64,000 nucleotides of DNA from Lentibacter algarum. Its GTDB lineage: Bacteria > Pseudomonadota > Alphaproteobacteria > Rhodobacterales > Rhodobacteraceae. How positions within the stretch are numbered: the first letter of the stretch is position 1; every line of letters starts with the position of its first letter. A program made the translations under genes and the position numbers. The notes beneath the pieces are model-generated. The model had not been told where the DNA came from. It saw only the letters and a program-made list of their open reading frames with translations, and ran no database searches. Below are positions 35,121 to 43,216 of this stretch, one piece after another. The DNA lies in assembly GCF_040580765.1 (NCBI RefSeq), contig NZ_CP158687.1, positions 372,001 through 436,000 on the forward strand, given 5' to 3'.

Positions 35121-37160
35121 ATGAGCAAAGATGCTCTTCTGCAACCCTATCAGCTCAAACATCTGACGCTGAAAAACCGCATCATGACGACAAGCCATGA
35201 GCCAGCCTATCCTGAAAACGGGATGCCAACAGAGCGCTATCGTGCCTATCACGAGGCACGCGCCAAGGCGGGGGTGGCTCTTGCAATGACGGCAGGTTCG
35301 GCGGCTGTGAGCCGTGATAGTCCACCTGTGTTTAACAATATCCTCGCTTACAAAGACGAGGTTGTCCCATGGATGCGGGCGCTGAGCGACGCGTGTCACG
35401 AACATGGCTGTGCCGTGATGATCCAGCTCACGCACCTTGGCCGCCGTACCGGTTGGAACAAAGGCGACTGGCTGCCCTCGCTTGCGCCATCGCACAGCCG
35501 TGAGCCTGCGCACCGTGCTTTTCCGAAGATGATGGAAGACTTCGATATTGTGCGGATCATCGAGGACTATGCCGATGCGGCGGAGAGGATGCAGGCCGCA
35601 GGCCTAGATGGCATTGAGCTTCAAGCTTACGGCCACCTCATCGATCAGTTCTACTCGCCCTTCACCAACGATTGGTCCGCGCCTTATGGTGGCAGCCTTG
35701 AGAACCGTATGCGCTTTGGGTTTGAGGTGCTTGACGCGATCCGCAAACGTGTTGGGGACGAATTCGTTATCGGGGTGCGCTACACTGCAGATGAAGCCGA
35801 GGAGGGTGGCATCACGCCCGAAGAGGGCCTCAAGATCGCCCATGCGCTGAAAGCGAGTGGACAGGTCGATTTTCTGAATGTGATTCGTGGGCGTATTCAT
35901 ACCGATCCTGCGATGACCGATGTGATTCCTGTGCAGGGGATGCGTTCGGCGCCACATCTTGATTTTGCGGGTACTGTGCGCGCTGAAACAGGTATGCCGA
36001 CTTTTCATGCCGCAAGAATTCCCGATGTGGCGACAGCGCGGCATGCTGTGACTTCTGGCCTGCTTGATATGGTGGGGATGACACGTGCGCATATGGCCGA
36101 CCCTTTAATTGTGACGAAAATTATGGAAGGGCGCGAAGATGATATCCGGCCCTGTGTGGGCGCGACCTATTGTTTAGATCGCATCTATCAAGCGGGTGAA
36201 GCGCTCTGCATTCATAATGCTGCCACGGGCCGCGAACTGAGTATGCCTCATGAAATTGTACCTTCTGACAGCCCCAAGAAGGTTGTGATTGTCGGAGCCG
36301 GGCCCGCAGGTCTTGAGGCGGCGCGTGTGGCCGCCGAGCGGGGGCACAATGTAACCGTTTTTGAAGCTGCGTCCGAAGCAGGTGGACAGATCCGCCTTAC
36401 CGCGCAAAACAAACGCCGAGCGGAAATGATCGGGATTATTGATTGGCGGATGGCACAATGTGCAGCCCGCGACGTGCAGTTTCGCTTCAATACCTATGCC
36501 GAGGCGCAGGATGTGCTCGGGCTCGCGCCTGATGTGGTGATCATTGCGACAGGTGGCTTGCCAGAGGTCACAGTGCTTGAGGCGGGCAATGAGCTTGCTG
36601 TGACAGGATGGGACATCATTGCAGGCGATGCAAAGCCTGGTGAGAATGTGCTGATCTTTGATGATGCGGGTGACCATACAGGACTGATGGCAGCGGAAGT
36701 CATCACGGCGGCGGGTGGGCATGTCGAAATTATGACCCGTGACCGCAGCTTTGCGCCTGAAGTGATGGGAATGAATCTCGTCCCTTATATGCGCAGCCTG
36801 CAAGAGAAAGATGCGGTGTTTACGGTTGGACGAACGCTGAAAAGCCTGAGCCGTAGGGGTAACAGACTATTGGCGCAGATTGGGACGGATTATTCGAGGT
36901 ACGTCTCGGACTCCGAATATGACCAAGTTATTGTCAACCAAGGGACTCTGCCTCTGGATGAGCTCTACTTTTCACTAAAGCCACAAGCGTCGAACTTTGG
37001 CGAGATTGACCACGAGGTTTTGATTGGTGGGGAGGGGAAGCTTTTCCCACAGCGCAATCCTGAAGGGGGCTTTGTGCTCTACCGGATCGGGGATGCTGTC
37101 TCATCTCGCAACACGCATGCCGCAGTTTATGACGCTTTGAGGCATGGTATTTGTTGGTAA
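35121..37160 (+). CDS. DgcA/trimethylamine-dehydrogenase-like FMN and FAD oxidoreductase
   Basis: A 679-residue protein. The N-terminal old-yellow-enzyme barrel (residues 1-330) has IQLTHLGRRTGW and YGGSLENRMRF. The linker carries C345, C351 and C363, and residue 348, a fourth cluster cysteine in trimethylamine dehydrogenase, is Ala. The C-terminal FAD/NAD half starts VVIVGAGPAGLEAAR (388-402). Relatives demethylate trimethylamine, dimethylglycine (DgcA) or N-methylproline. It stands alone behind a 104-base gap after the TetR gene and likely belongs to the same pathway. A DgcB-type partner is absent. Confidence 0.88.
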   Translation: MSKDALLQPYQLKHLTLKNRIMTTSHEPAYPENGMPTERYRAYHEARAKAGVALAMTAGSAAVSRDSPPVFNNILAYKDEVVPWMRALSDACHEHGCAVMIQLTHLGRRTGWNKGDWLPSLAPSHSREPAHRAFPKMMEDFDIVRIIEDYADAAERMQAAGLDGIELQAYGHLIDQFYSPFTNDWSAPYGGSLENRMRFGFEVLDAIRKRVGDEFVIGVRYTADEAEEGGITPEEGLKIAHALKASGQVDFLNVIRGRIHTDPAMTDVIPVQGMRSAPHLDFAGTVRAETGMPTFHAARIPDVATARHAVTSGLLDMVGMTRAHMADPLIVTKIMEGREDDIRPCVGATYCLDRIYQAGEALCIHNAATGRELSMPHEIVPSDSPKKVVIVGAGPAGLEAARVAAERGHNVTVFEAASEAGGQIRLTAQNKRRAEMIGIIDWRMAQCAARDVQFRFNTYAEAQDVLGLAPDVVIIATGGLPEVTVLEAGNELAVTGWDIIAGDAKPGENVLIFDDAGDHTGLMAAEVITAAGGHVEIMTRDRSFAPEVMGMNLVPYMRSLQEKDAVFTVGRTLKSLSRRGNRLLAQIGTDYSRYVSDSEYDQVIVNQGTLPLDELYFSLKPQASNFGEIDHEVLIGGEGKLFPQRNPEGGFVLYRIGDAVSSRNTHAAVYDALRHGICW

Positions 37161-37208
37161 TGCGCTAAAACCGGGAGACTTCTGGTGGCGGATAAGCTCA
37201 GAAGGATT

Positions 37209-37253
37209 TCCGCCATTTCAATCACGTTTAACGATGTTGTTTGAAATGGCGGA
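37209..37253. repeat. 13-bp inverted repeat overlapping the tRNA-Arg 3' end
   Basis: TCCGCCATTTCAA (37209-37221) is the exact reverse complement of TTGAAATGGCGGA (37241-37253). The right arm includes the last seven bases of the tRNA gene (TCCGCCA on the minus strand). No T-run follows. Confidence 0.6.
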
Positions 37254-37323
37254 CCGAGGAGGATTCGAACCCCCGACCCCCTGATTCGTAGTCAGGTACT
37301 CTATCCAGCTGAGCTATCGGTCC
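37247..37323 (-). tRNA. tRNA-Arg (anticodon ACG)
   Basis: A 77-base cloverleaf on the minus strand. The acceptor stem is GGACCGA/TCGGTCC, the D arm AGCTCAGCTGGATAGAGT, the anticodon loop CTACGAA (ACG), the T loop GGTTCGAATCC, and the CCA end is encoded. In bacteria A34 is normally deaminated to inosine by TadA so that CGU, CGC and CGA are read. Confidence 0.97.
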
Positions 37324-37425
37324 GTCGGAGGCAGGGATTAAGGCCTGCGCGCGTGCTTTGCAAGCGGGTTTTTGGAATAGTTTTGAACGAGCGGCAATTG
37401 ACGGGGCTGTAAGTGACGAAACGCC

Positions 37426-38802
37426 TTATTTAGCTTGGCTGAGGCGGATCAAAAAACTTGTGCCCTCTTGATCTGAGCGTTCGAGTATCAGCGCGCCACC
37501 ATGGCCTCGAATAAGCTCCGCTGCGATGGCGAGCCCCAGACCTGAGCCGCCTTTGCGCGCGCCACCGTGGAATGCTTCAAACAGATGCTTGCGGGCTTTC
37601 TCAGGAAGCCCCGGACCTGTGTCAGACACGCGAATTTCTACTGCGTTTTGGATGTTTGTTGCAGAAACGCGGACTTCGCCACTTTGGTTTGCGGTTTCAA
37701 GCGCTTGTCGGGCATTGCGCACAAGATTGCTGATGACGCGGTAGAGCTGTTCGCTGTCAGCATCGACGGTAAAGTTCTGAGGCAGATCGTCGACGAAACT
37801 GATTTCGCCATCGCTGCGGGTCAATTGTTCGGCTTCAAATACATCTTCGATGATTTCGTTGAGTTTAACTTTGGTGAGTCGTGGTGCAGGCTCTTCAGCT
37901 TTGCCAAAAGCCAATGTTGTCTCGCAGAGTTTGACCGCGCGGCTGATGGAGCCGACCAGCTTGGGGGCCATACGTTTGACTGTCGGGTCCTCGCTCATTT
38001 CGATGCGGTCGGTGAAGAGCTGGGCCGAGGTAAGGATGTTGCGCAGATCATGGCTGATTTTGGCGACAGCAGAGCCGAGCTGAGCGAGTCGCTCTTTTTG
38101 TTTGAGCGCGCTGGTCAATTGGGTTTCAAGCTTTTGCAAAGCGTCTTCGGCCTCGCGCAGTTCAGACACGCTTGCCGAGGGTTGAATGATGCGGTGCGCA
38201 TCCTCAGGATTTGCCGCATAGGCTTGGATGTCGCCAACCACACGCTTGATTGGGCGTACCAAGAGAAGCTGCACTGCGAGAAACAACAAGACCGCTGTGA
38301 ACACCGAAATGACCGCTGAAAGGAGTAGGATACGCAGGCCGTAGTCGATCATTGCGGCGCGTAGAGGGCCTGTTTCCATTGAAACTTCGATCAGCAGACC
38401 TGCTTCTCGAACAGGGTTTCCGATCACACGGATGACGCGATCTTCGGTATCAAAGAGCCGCGCTGTTGCATCGCGGATCAAGACGAAGGCCGAGGCGTTG
38501 CGCAGATCATAGGTTGCATAGATCGGTTTTGGCATCGGCGCAGAGAGGATCAGTTGTCGTGCTTCGTCGCGTCGCAGTACGACGTTGAACACCTCTGCAT
38601 TGCGTAGAAGCTCCTCTTCTAAGTCGGCATCAATCATGTCGTCAGCTAGGAGGGCGAGGGAGGCAATCTGGCCGCGCTCAAGGCGACTTAGGAGATAGTC
38701 TTCGCGAAACCGCGCAATCGAGGGCACAAAGATCAGGATTTCTGCCAGCATCACGAAGATGATGGTCAAAACGAGAAAGCGCCCTGAAAGGGAGTTTAGC
38801 AT
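37426..38802 (-). CDS. Membrane sensor histidine kinase
   Basis: A 458-residue kinase. Two membrane spans (about residues 8-30 and 157-184) flank a ~125-residue periplasmic sensor domain. A HAMP segment follows (near 185-230), then the phosphoacceptor His251 in SHDLRNILTSA, the N box NLVRNARQAL (359-368), the G1 box DTGPGL (394-399) and the G2 box GGSGLGLAI (418-426). No response regulator gene is adjacent. It lies 15 bases after the flavoprotein gene at 38818, so it is probably in that operon and may sense the same stress. Confidence 0.9.
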   Translation of the reverse strand: MLNSLSGRFLVLTIIFVMLAEILIFVPSIARFREDYLLSRLERGQIASLALLADDMIDADLEEELLRNAEVFNVVLRRDEARQLILSAPMPKPIYATYDLRNASAFVLIRDATARLFDTEDRVIRVIGNPVREAGLLIEVSMETGPLRAAMIDYGLRILLLSAVISVFTAVLLFLAVQLLLVRPIKRVVGDIQAYAANPEDAHRIIQPSASVSELREAEDALQKLETQLTSALKQKERLAQLGSAVAKISHDLRNILTSAQLFTDRIEMSEDPTVKRMAPKLVGSISRAVKLCETTLAFGKAEEPAPRLTKVKLNEIIEDVFEAEQLTRSDGEISFVDDLPQNFTVDADSEQLYRVISNLVRNARQALETANQSGEVRVSATNIQNAVEIRVSDTGPGLPEKARKHLFEAFHGGARKGGSGLGLAIAAELIRGHGGALILERSDQEGTSFLIRLSQAK

Positions 38803-38817
38803 AACCTGTGAAACCTC

Positions 38818-40209
38818 TTACGGCAGCCAGCGCTGAACTGCGCCAACCACTCTTTTCACCATATTACTCTCAAACAGGCGTGGAGAGAAATAGGCCCCAG
38901 CGACGCGCTTGTTGATTTCTCCAATGGTCGGGTAGGGCGCGACCATTGCTGCGATCTGGCCCATCTTCATTTTGTTGGCCAAAGCAAGCGCCCAAGTGTT
39001 GATCAGCTCGCCAGCTTGATGGCCCACAATGGTCGCGCCGACAGGGCGGCCTTTGACGATCATCACCTTGGCAAAGCCTTTTGTCTGGCCCTCGGCTATT
39101 GCGCGATCATTGCCCGCATAGTCAAAGCGGACGACTTCAAGATTGCCGCCGTGCTCTGCGCGGGCTTGGGCCTCTGTGAGGCCAACTTGAGCCAATTCAG
39201 GTGTGGTGTAGGTGGACCAAGGGATGTGGCGGTCACTTGCCTTTGCAGGAAGACCAAAGAGGGCTGAGCGGATAACCACGCCAGCGTGGTAGCCTGCAAC
39301 ATGAGTGAATTGCAGCCCGCCCGCCACGTCGCCAATGGCGTAGACGCGGCGATTGGTGGTTTTGAGGCCAGCATCGACCTTGATGCCTGTACGGGTTGTT
39401 TCGATCCCTGCAGCGCCAAGATCGAGCTTGTCGATATTGGCTTTGCGGCCCACGGCGACAAGCAAATGTGTGCCTTTGAAAACGCGACCATCTTTGGCTT
39501 CGACCTCGATGGCTCCAGCGGTGCCGCGAATTTCGGATGCGAGAGCGTCTTCTTCGATGAGAATGCCTTCTTTGCGCAAGCTGTCGAGCAAGACGCTTGC
39601 AGCCTCGGGATCGTCTTTACTTAAAGCTTTTGCGCCTTCGATTACGGTCACTTCGCAGCCAAGGCGTTTGTGCGCTTGGGCCATTTCTAGCCCGATTGGT
39701 CCGCCGCCGATGATCAGCAGGTGGTCGGGACGCTTGCGCAGCTGAAAGAGGGTTTCGTTGGTCTCATAGGGGACGCTCTCAAGACCTGGAATCGGCGGCA
39801 CAAGCGGGCTTGAGCCAGTGGCAATAATGATGCGCCGTGCTTTGATTTCATAGTTGTCCGCCCGCACGATCTCTGGCGAGATAAACTGCCCATAAGCTTC
39901 AATGACACGGACGCCAAGGCCTTCGAAGCGCTCTACAGAATCATGTGGTGCAATCGTATCGATCACGGCCTGAACATGGTCTTGAGCGGCAGAGTAAGCC
40001 TTGGCGGGTGCACTGCCCTTGGCATGTGCCGCTTTGGCTTGGGAGAGAAGGGCTTTTGACGGGACACAGCCATAGTTTAGGCAGTCGCCACCCATTTTAT
40101 GACCCTCAAGCAGCACCACGCTTGCGCCCATCTGTGAGGCGCCTGCCGCGACGGACAATCCGCCTGAGCCGCCGCCGATGACCAATAAATCTGTTTGAAT
40201 GCGTTCCAT
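38818..40209 (-). CDS. Mercuric-reductase/dihydrolipoamide-dehydrogenase-like flavoprotein
   Basis: A 463-residue pyridine-nucleotide-disulfide oxidoreductase. FAD motif VIGGGSGGLSVAAGA (10-24), redox-active pair C43 and C48 in GGDCLNYGCVPSK, NAD motif IIGGGPIGLEMAQ and YAIGDVAGG are present. In the C-terminal domain, where dihydrolipoamide dehydrogenase has its active-site His (AHPTLSE), this protein has PYPTIGE. A standard Lpd role is therefore unlikely. Mercuric-reductase C-terminal cysteines and the N-terminal metal-binding domain are also absent. The substrate is unknown. It sits between a TVP38 gene and a histidine kinase gene. Confidence 0.85.
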   Translation of the reverse strand: MERIQTDLLVIGGGSGGLSVAAGASQMGASVVLLEGHKMGGDCLNYGCVPSKALLSQAKAAHAKGSAPAKAYSAAQDHVQAVIDTIAPHDSVERFEGLGVRVIEAYGQFISPEIVRADNYEIKARRIIIATGSSPLVPPIPGLESVPYETNETLFQLRKRPDHLLIIGGGPIGLEMAQAHKRLGCEVTVIEGAKALSKDDPEAASVLLDSLRKEGILIEEDALASEIRGTAGAIEVEAKDGRVFKGTHLLVAVGRKANIDKLDLGAAGIETTRTGIKVDAGLKTTNRRVYAIGDVAGGLQFTHVAGYHAGVVIRSALFGLPAKASDRHIPWSTYTTPELAQVGLTEAQARAEHGGNLEVVRFDYAGNDRAIAEGQTKGFAKVMIVKGRPVGATIVGHQAGELINTWALALANKMKMGQIAAMVAPYPTIGEINKRVAGAYFSPRLFESNMVKRVVGAVQRWLP

Positions 40210-40244
40210 ACTGTCTTCCTAAATCAGAGAGCCTTTGAGAAAGC

Positions 40245-40985
40245 TTAAAGCGTTTTGCCGCCGCGAAGTTTTTTCAGGGCGATGGGCAGCGCTGCAAGAG
40301 CGGCAAGGCCCAGAATCGGCCAGAGAATATGAGGCTCAAAAATAATGCCAAGGTTGGGCGTTTCTCCGCGCGCAAAAACCTCACCAAGGCCCGCGCCGAC
40401 AGACGTGTAGACAACCGCGCCAGGAATGATCCCGAAGAAGGTGCTTATGACAAAGCGCCTCAAAGGCACCTCAAGAAAGGCGGGAAGCAAGTTGGCCACA
40501 AAGAAGGGCACGGCGGGGACTAAGCGGATGAGAAACAGCATCGACCATTGGTTTTCATCGATGCCGTCTTTGATGGCTTTGATCTTGCCATCTGATTCTT
40601 CGAGCTTTGCGCCCAACCGCTCGCCAAGGCCCCAGCGTGCGGCAAGAAAGATCAGCGTGGCGCCGAGTGTTGCGCCCGTGACGTTAAATAGAGCCCCTGG
40701 AAATGTGGAAAAGAGAAATCCGCCTGTTAGGGTGGCTATTGTTGCGCCCGGCAGCGAGAAGCCGACAATCACAACGTATGTCGCAACAAAGGCGGCGACA
40801 GTGAGCAGGTAGTGAGAATCACGGAAGGTGAGGAGCGCCTCGCGATTTTCGCGAAGGGCGTCAAAGCTCAGATAGTCTTTCAAGAAGATCGCGCCCAACA
40901 GGGCGGCCAACGCGATAGCAGCTAAGGGCAATAGCCGCGCTGCAGATGATTTTTCGATCTCTGTGCCGTTTGACATATCTGCCAT
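40245..40985 (-). CDS. TVP38/TMEM64 family membrane protein
   Basis: A 246-residue protein with about six membrane spans and the SNARE-associated/DedA signature: GFSLPGATIATLTGGFLF (about residues 72-89), the FxxxRLxPxxPF motif LFLIRLVPAVPFFVANLLPAF, and PGAVVYTSVGAGLG. The family includes proteins thought to move lipids across membranes. I used the ATG at 40985; a second ATG nine bases later is equally possible. It is the first gene of the operon with the flavoprotein and the kinase. Confidence 0.88.
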   Translation of the reverse strand: MADMSNGTEIEKSSAARLLPLAAIALAALLGAIFLKDYLSFDALRENREALLTFRDSHYLLTVAAFVATYVVIVGFSLPGATIATLTGGFLFSTFPGALFNVTGATLGATLIFLAARWGLGERLGAKLEESDGKIKAIKDGIDENQWSMLFLIRLVPAVPFFVANLLPAFLEVPLRRFVISTFFGIIPGAVVYTSVGAGLGEVFARGETPNLGIIFEPHILWPILGLAALAALPIALKKLRGGKTL

Positions 40986-41289
40986 TGTTCCAATCCTGCC
41001 TTGTGTTGTGTGTCCCCAACCTGCGCAGGTTGAACGCAAAACCCAAGGGGGCTTACTGTTGTCTCACGGGGCCTTGATCAGAGAGGCGCGTTTTCGTGAT
41101 CTCACAGCGTGTATTCTATGATACTGTAACAAAGCACGGGCCCAGCGGGGGCTTTTTGTTGCAAAATGTGTTAAATCCCTACGCTACGGGTTTGACAGCC
41201 CACGACGCGCCCCCTATAGAGCGGGCTTCAAGTATTCACGAGGCATCCGAGCGACTCGCGCGCCTGCCTTATAAATCGGAGACGGAGCG
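40986..41289. other. Gap of 304 bases upstream of rpmH
   Basis: No gene is supported. The left side is the promoter and leader region of the leftward TVP38 operon. The right side holds a very good rpmH promoter (41192-41220) and a 70-base leader. A short open frame 41096-41293 overlaps the promoter and rpmH start and is rejected. Near 41132-41156 there is an imperfect GC stem before TTTTTG, too weak to call as a terminator. Confidence 0.5.
41192..41220 (+). promoter_or_regulatory. Consensus-like sigma-70 promoter of rpmH
   Basis: TTGACA (41192-41197), exactly 17 bases, TATAGA (41215-41220). It is the best promoter match noticed in the window and lies 70 bases before rpmH. Confidence 0.85.
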
Positions 41290-41424
41290 ATGAAGCGCAC
41301 CTACCAACCAAGCAACCTCGTGCGCAAGCGGCGCCATGGTTTTCGCTCACGCATGGCCACAAAAGCCGGCCGTAAAATCCTGAACGCGCGTCGTGCGCGT
41401 GGCCGTAAGTCGCTTAGCGCGTAA
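41290..41424 (+). CDS. rpmH: 50S ribosomal protein L34
   Basis: A 44-residue L34: [18 protein letters not shown], then [26 protein letters not shown], the full family consensus. A GGAGACGGAGCG site precedes the ATG at 41290. The gene heads rpmH-rnpA-yidD. Confidence 0.98.
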   Translation: MKRTYQPSNLVRKRRHGFRSRMATKAGRKILNARRARGRKSLSA

Positions 41425-41471
41425 GTCGGCCTTGCTCCTTTTCGGGGCAACGGATTGCGAAAAAGATATAG

Positions 41472-41498
41472 AACCGCTTGGGAGTTTCTCAGGCGGTT
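41472..41498 (+). other. Hairpin between rpmH and rnpA
   Basis: AACCGCTTGGGAG pairs with TTCTCAGGCGGTT region bases, about twelve pairs including two wobbles. It may partially terminate or be an RNA-processing site that sets rpmH above rnpA. A short T-run follows (TTTT at 41497-41500). Confidence 0.5.
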
Positions 41499-41538
41499 TT
41501 CGCTTGTTCTTCTCTCGATTTGGTAAGAAAAACCCCTG

Positions 41539-41880
41539 ATGGCAGCCTCTATCGAAATATTAAAGAAACGGTCTGAGTTTTTGGCCGCGTCACGCGCGCA
41601 AAAGTGCGGCACGAAGGGTATGATGCTTCAGGGACGTGCACGAGGCGATGAGGCTCCGATGCGGGTTGGCTTTACCTGCTCTAAGAAAGTAGGCAACGCC
41701 GTCGCGCGTAACCGTGCCAAGCGCCGTCTGCGAGAAGCGGCGCGAGCAGTGCTGCCAGAATTGGGACGCGCGGGATATGATTACGTTTTGATCGGACGTT
41801 TTGAGAGCACGGCGAGCCGCGATTTTGAGGCGCTCAAAGGCGATCTGGCCTATGCGCTTGAAAAGGTGCACAGCGCATGA
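41539..41880 (+). CDS. rnpA: Ribonuclease P protein component
   Basis: A 113-residue basic protein. It begins with the family helix IEILKKRSEFLAASRAQKCG and has the RNR motif (VGNAVARNRAKRRLREAAR) that contacts the RNase P RNA, plus GYDYVLIGR. It assists removal of tRNA 5' leaders. Its stop overlaps yidD by four bases. Confidence 0.96.
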   Translation: MAASIEILKKRSEFLAASRAQKCGTKGMMLQGRARGDEAPMRVGFTCSKKVGNAVARNRAKRRLREAARAVLPELGRAGYDYVLIGRFESTASRDFEALKGDLAYALEKVHSA

Positions 41881-42098
41881 CCCCATTGGCTTTTGTTGTT
41901 TCGCTGCCTGTACGGTTTTACCGTCTCGTGTTCAGCCCTTGGGTCGGCCACGGCTGTCGCTATCATCCGACCTGCTCTGCCTACGGGATGGAAGCTCTGC
42001 GCAAGCATGGCGGCATCAAGGGCACATATCTCATGATCCGTCGTATTCTGCGCTGTCATCCGTGGGGGGGCAGCGGTATCGACAATGTGCCTGACTAG
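41877..42098 (+). CDS. yidD: Membrane protein insertion efficiency factor
   Basis: A 73-residue YidD: VRFYRLVFSPWVGHGCRYHPTCSAYGMEAL with the conserved Cys pair, then KGTYLMIRRILRCHPWGGSGIDNVP. It acts at the inner membrane with YidC. In many genomes yidC follows. Here a leftward transporter gene begins instead. Confidence 0.95.
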   Translation: MTPLAFVVSLPVRFYRLVFSPWVGHGCRYHPTCSAYGMEALRKHGGIKGTYLMIRRILRCHPWGGSGIDNVPD

Positions 42099-42104
42099 GA
42101 TGCT

Positions 42105-43085
42105 TCAATAGCGCCTGTGAACGCGCTTTTTAATCATCGGGCGGCTTTTGATGCGTTCGCGCAGGAAGACGAAAAGCCCTGATCCCATGATGAGCGCGAT
42201 TCCCGCAAGAACCAGTGGAGCCGGGAATTCAGCCCAGATCACCCAGCCCCAGAAGACCGCCAGTGGGAGGCCAAGATATTCAAAAGGTGCAACTGTGGCC
42301 GCGCTGGCAAGTCGATAGGCTTGGCCCAAGGAATAACCGATGATTGCTGAGTTGAGCCCCAAGCCTAGGAAGAGCCAACGGTCTGGACCTTCGGGCCAGA
42401 CCCACGCCCGCAGAAGGAAGATGATGCTCTCATTGCTTGCGTCTTGGGCAAAGCGGCCATCGCCAGCAACGAGGAAGAACCCGAGCGATACGAGGATGAA
42501 CATCGCCTGAATATAGACCGCCATTGCGCTTGCTTTGCTGGCAACGCCGAGTTTGCGGGTCATAAGCTGATTGAGCGCATAGGTCAGCGCCGAAAACATT
42601 GGTAGAACCAAAATGAGCCAATGCACGTCTGCGGGCGCGCTCTCGCCGCGCCACGCTTGCATCATCAGGATAACACCCCCAAAGCCGACAACAACTGCGC
42701 CCATGCGCCATGGGCCTACTTTTTCGCCGAGGATCGGGATCGACAAGAGTGTGATCATTAGCGGAGCGACGAAGAATAGGGCTGTCGCGTCGGCCAAGGG
42801 GAGAACCGCAAGTGCTGCGAAATAGCTTAGGTTTGAGACGACAACCAGCCCGCCGCGCAACAGATGTAACCCTGGAGTCTTGGTCTTGAGTATTTGCCAG
42901 CCGCCTTCGAGCTGAACCAAGACAAGGCTAAAGCAAATGCCGATGCCCGACCGGATGAAGACCATCTCATGTAGAGGATAGCCGCCAGACAGAAGCTTGA
43001 TCAGCAGGTCGTTGACGCTGATTGCGAGTATCCCTGCGATTACAAACAAGATACCAGCCGCGGGTCGGTTCAAAGCTTCGGTCAT
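42105..43085 (-). CDS. DMT-superfamily (EamA) transporter
   Basis: A 326-residue protein with ten predicted membrane spans and two EamA repeats. Visible pieces are GILAISVNDLLIKLLS and RSGIGICFSLVLV in the first half and the ALTYALNQLMTRKLG and YLGLPLAVFWGWVIWAEFP segments in the second. The family moves amino acids, nucleotide sugars or drugs; substrate unknown. The ATG at 43085 follows AAAGGACAG. The upstream in-frame start at 43148 has no site. Confidence 0.88.
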   Translation of the reverse strand: MTEALNRPAAGILFVIAGILAISVNDLLIKLLSGGYPLHEMVFIRSGIGICFSLVLVQLEGGWQILKTKTPGLHLLRGGLVVVSNLSYFAALAVLPLADATALFFVAPLMITLLSIPILGEKVGPWRMGAVVVGFGGVILMMQAWRGESAPADVHWLILVLPMFSALTYALNQLMTRKLGVASKASAMAVYIQAMFILVSLGFFLVAGDGRFAQDASNESIIFLLRAWVWPEGPDRWLFLGLGLNSAIIGYSLGQAYRLASAATVAPFEYLGLPLAVFWGWVIWAEFPAPLVLAGIALIMGSGLFVFLRERIKSRPMIKKRVHRRY

Positions 43086-43216
43086 AAACTGTCCTTTTGC
43101 TAACCTGTTAACCGAGTGCAGCCGACTGCGCGCGCCAAATTGCGACAAAGATGCTTTCGCGGTTTTACTCGCCTGCTGCGAGGGATAGGGTCGCGACGCG
43201 AAGAGGAGGACAAGGC

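Noticed and set aside
41132..41156. Terminator before rpmH
   Set aside because: The GC stem is broken and the T-run is short; it faces no plus-strand gene upstream.
41096..41293. 65-residue open frame upstream of rpmH
   Set aside because: It covers the consensus rpmH promoter and leader and runs into the rpmH start; no known family is visible.
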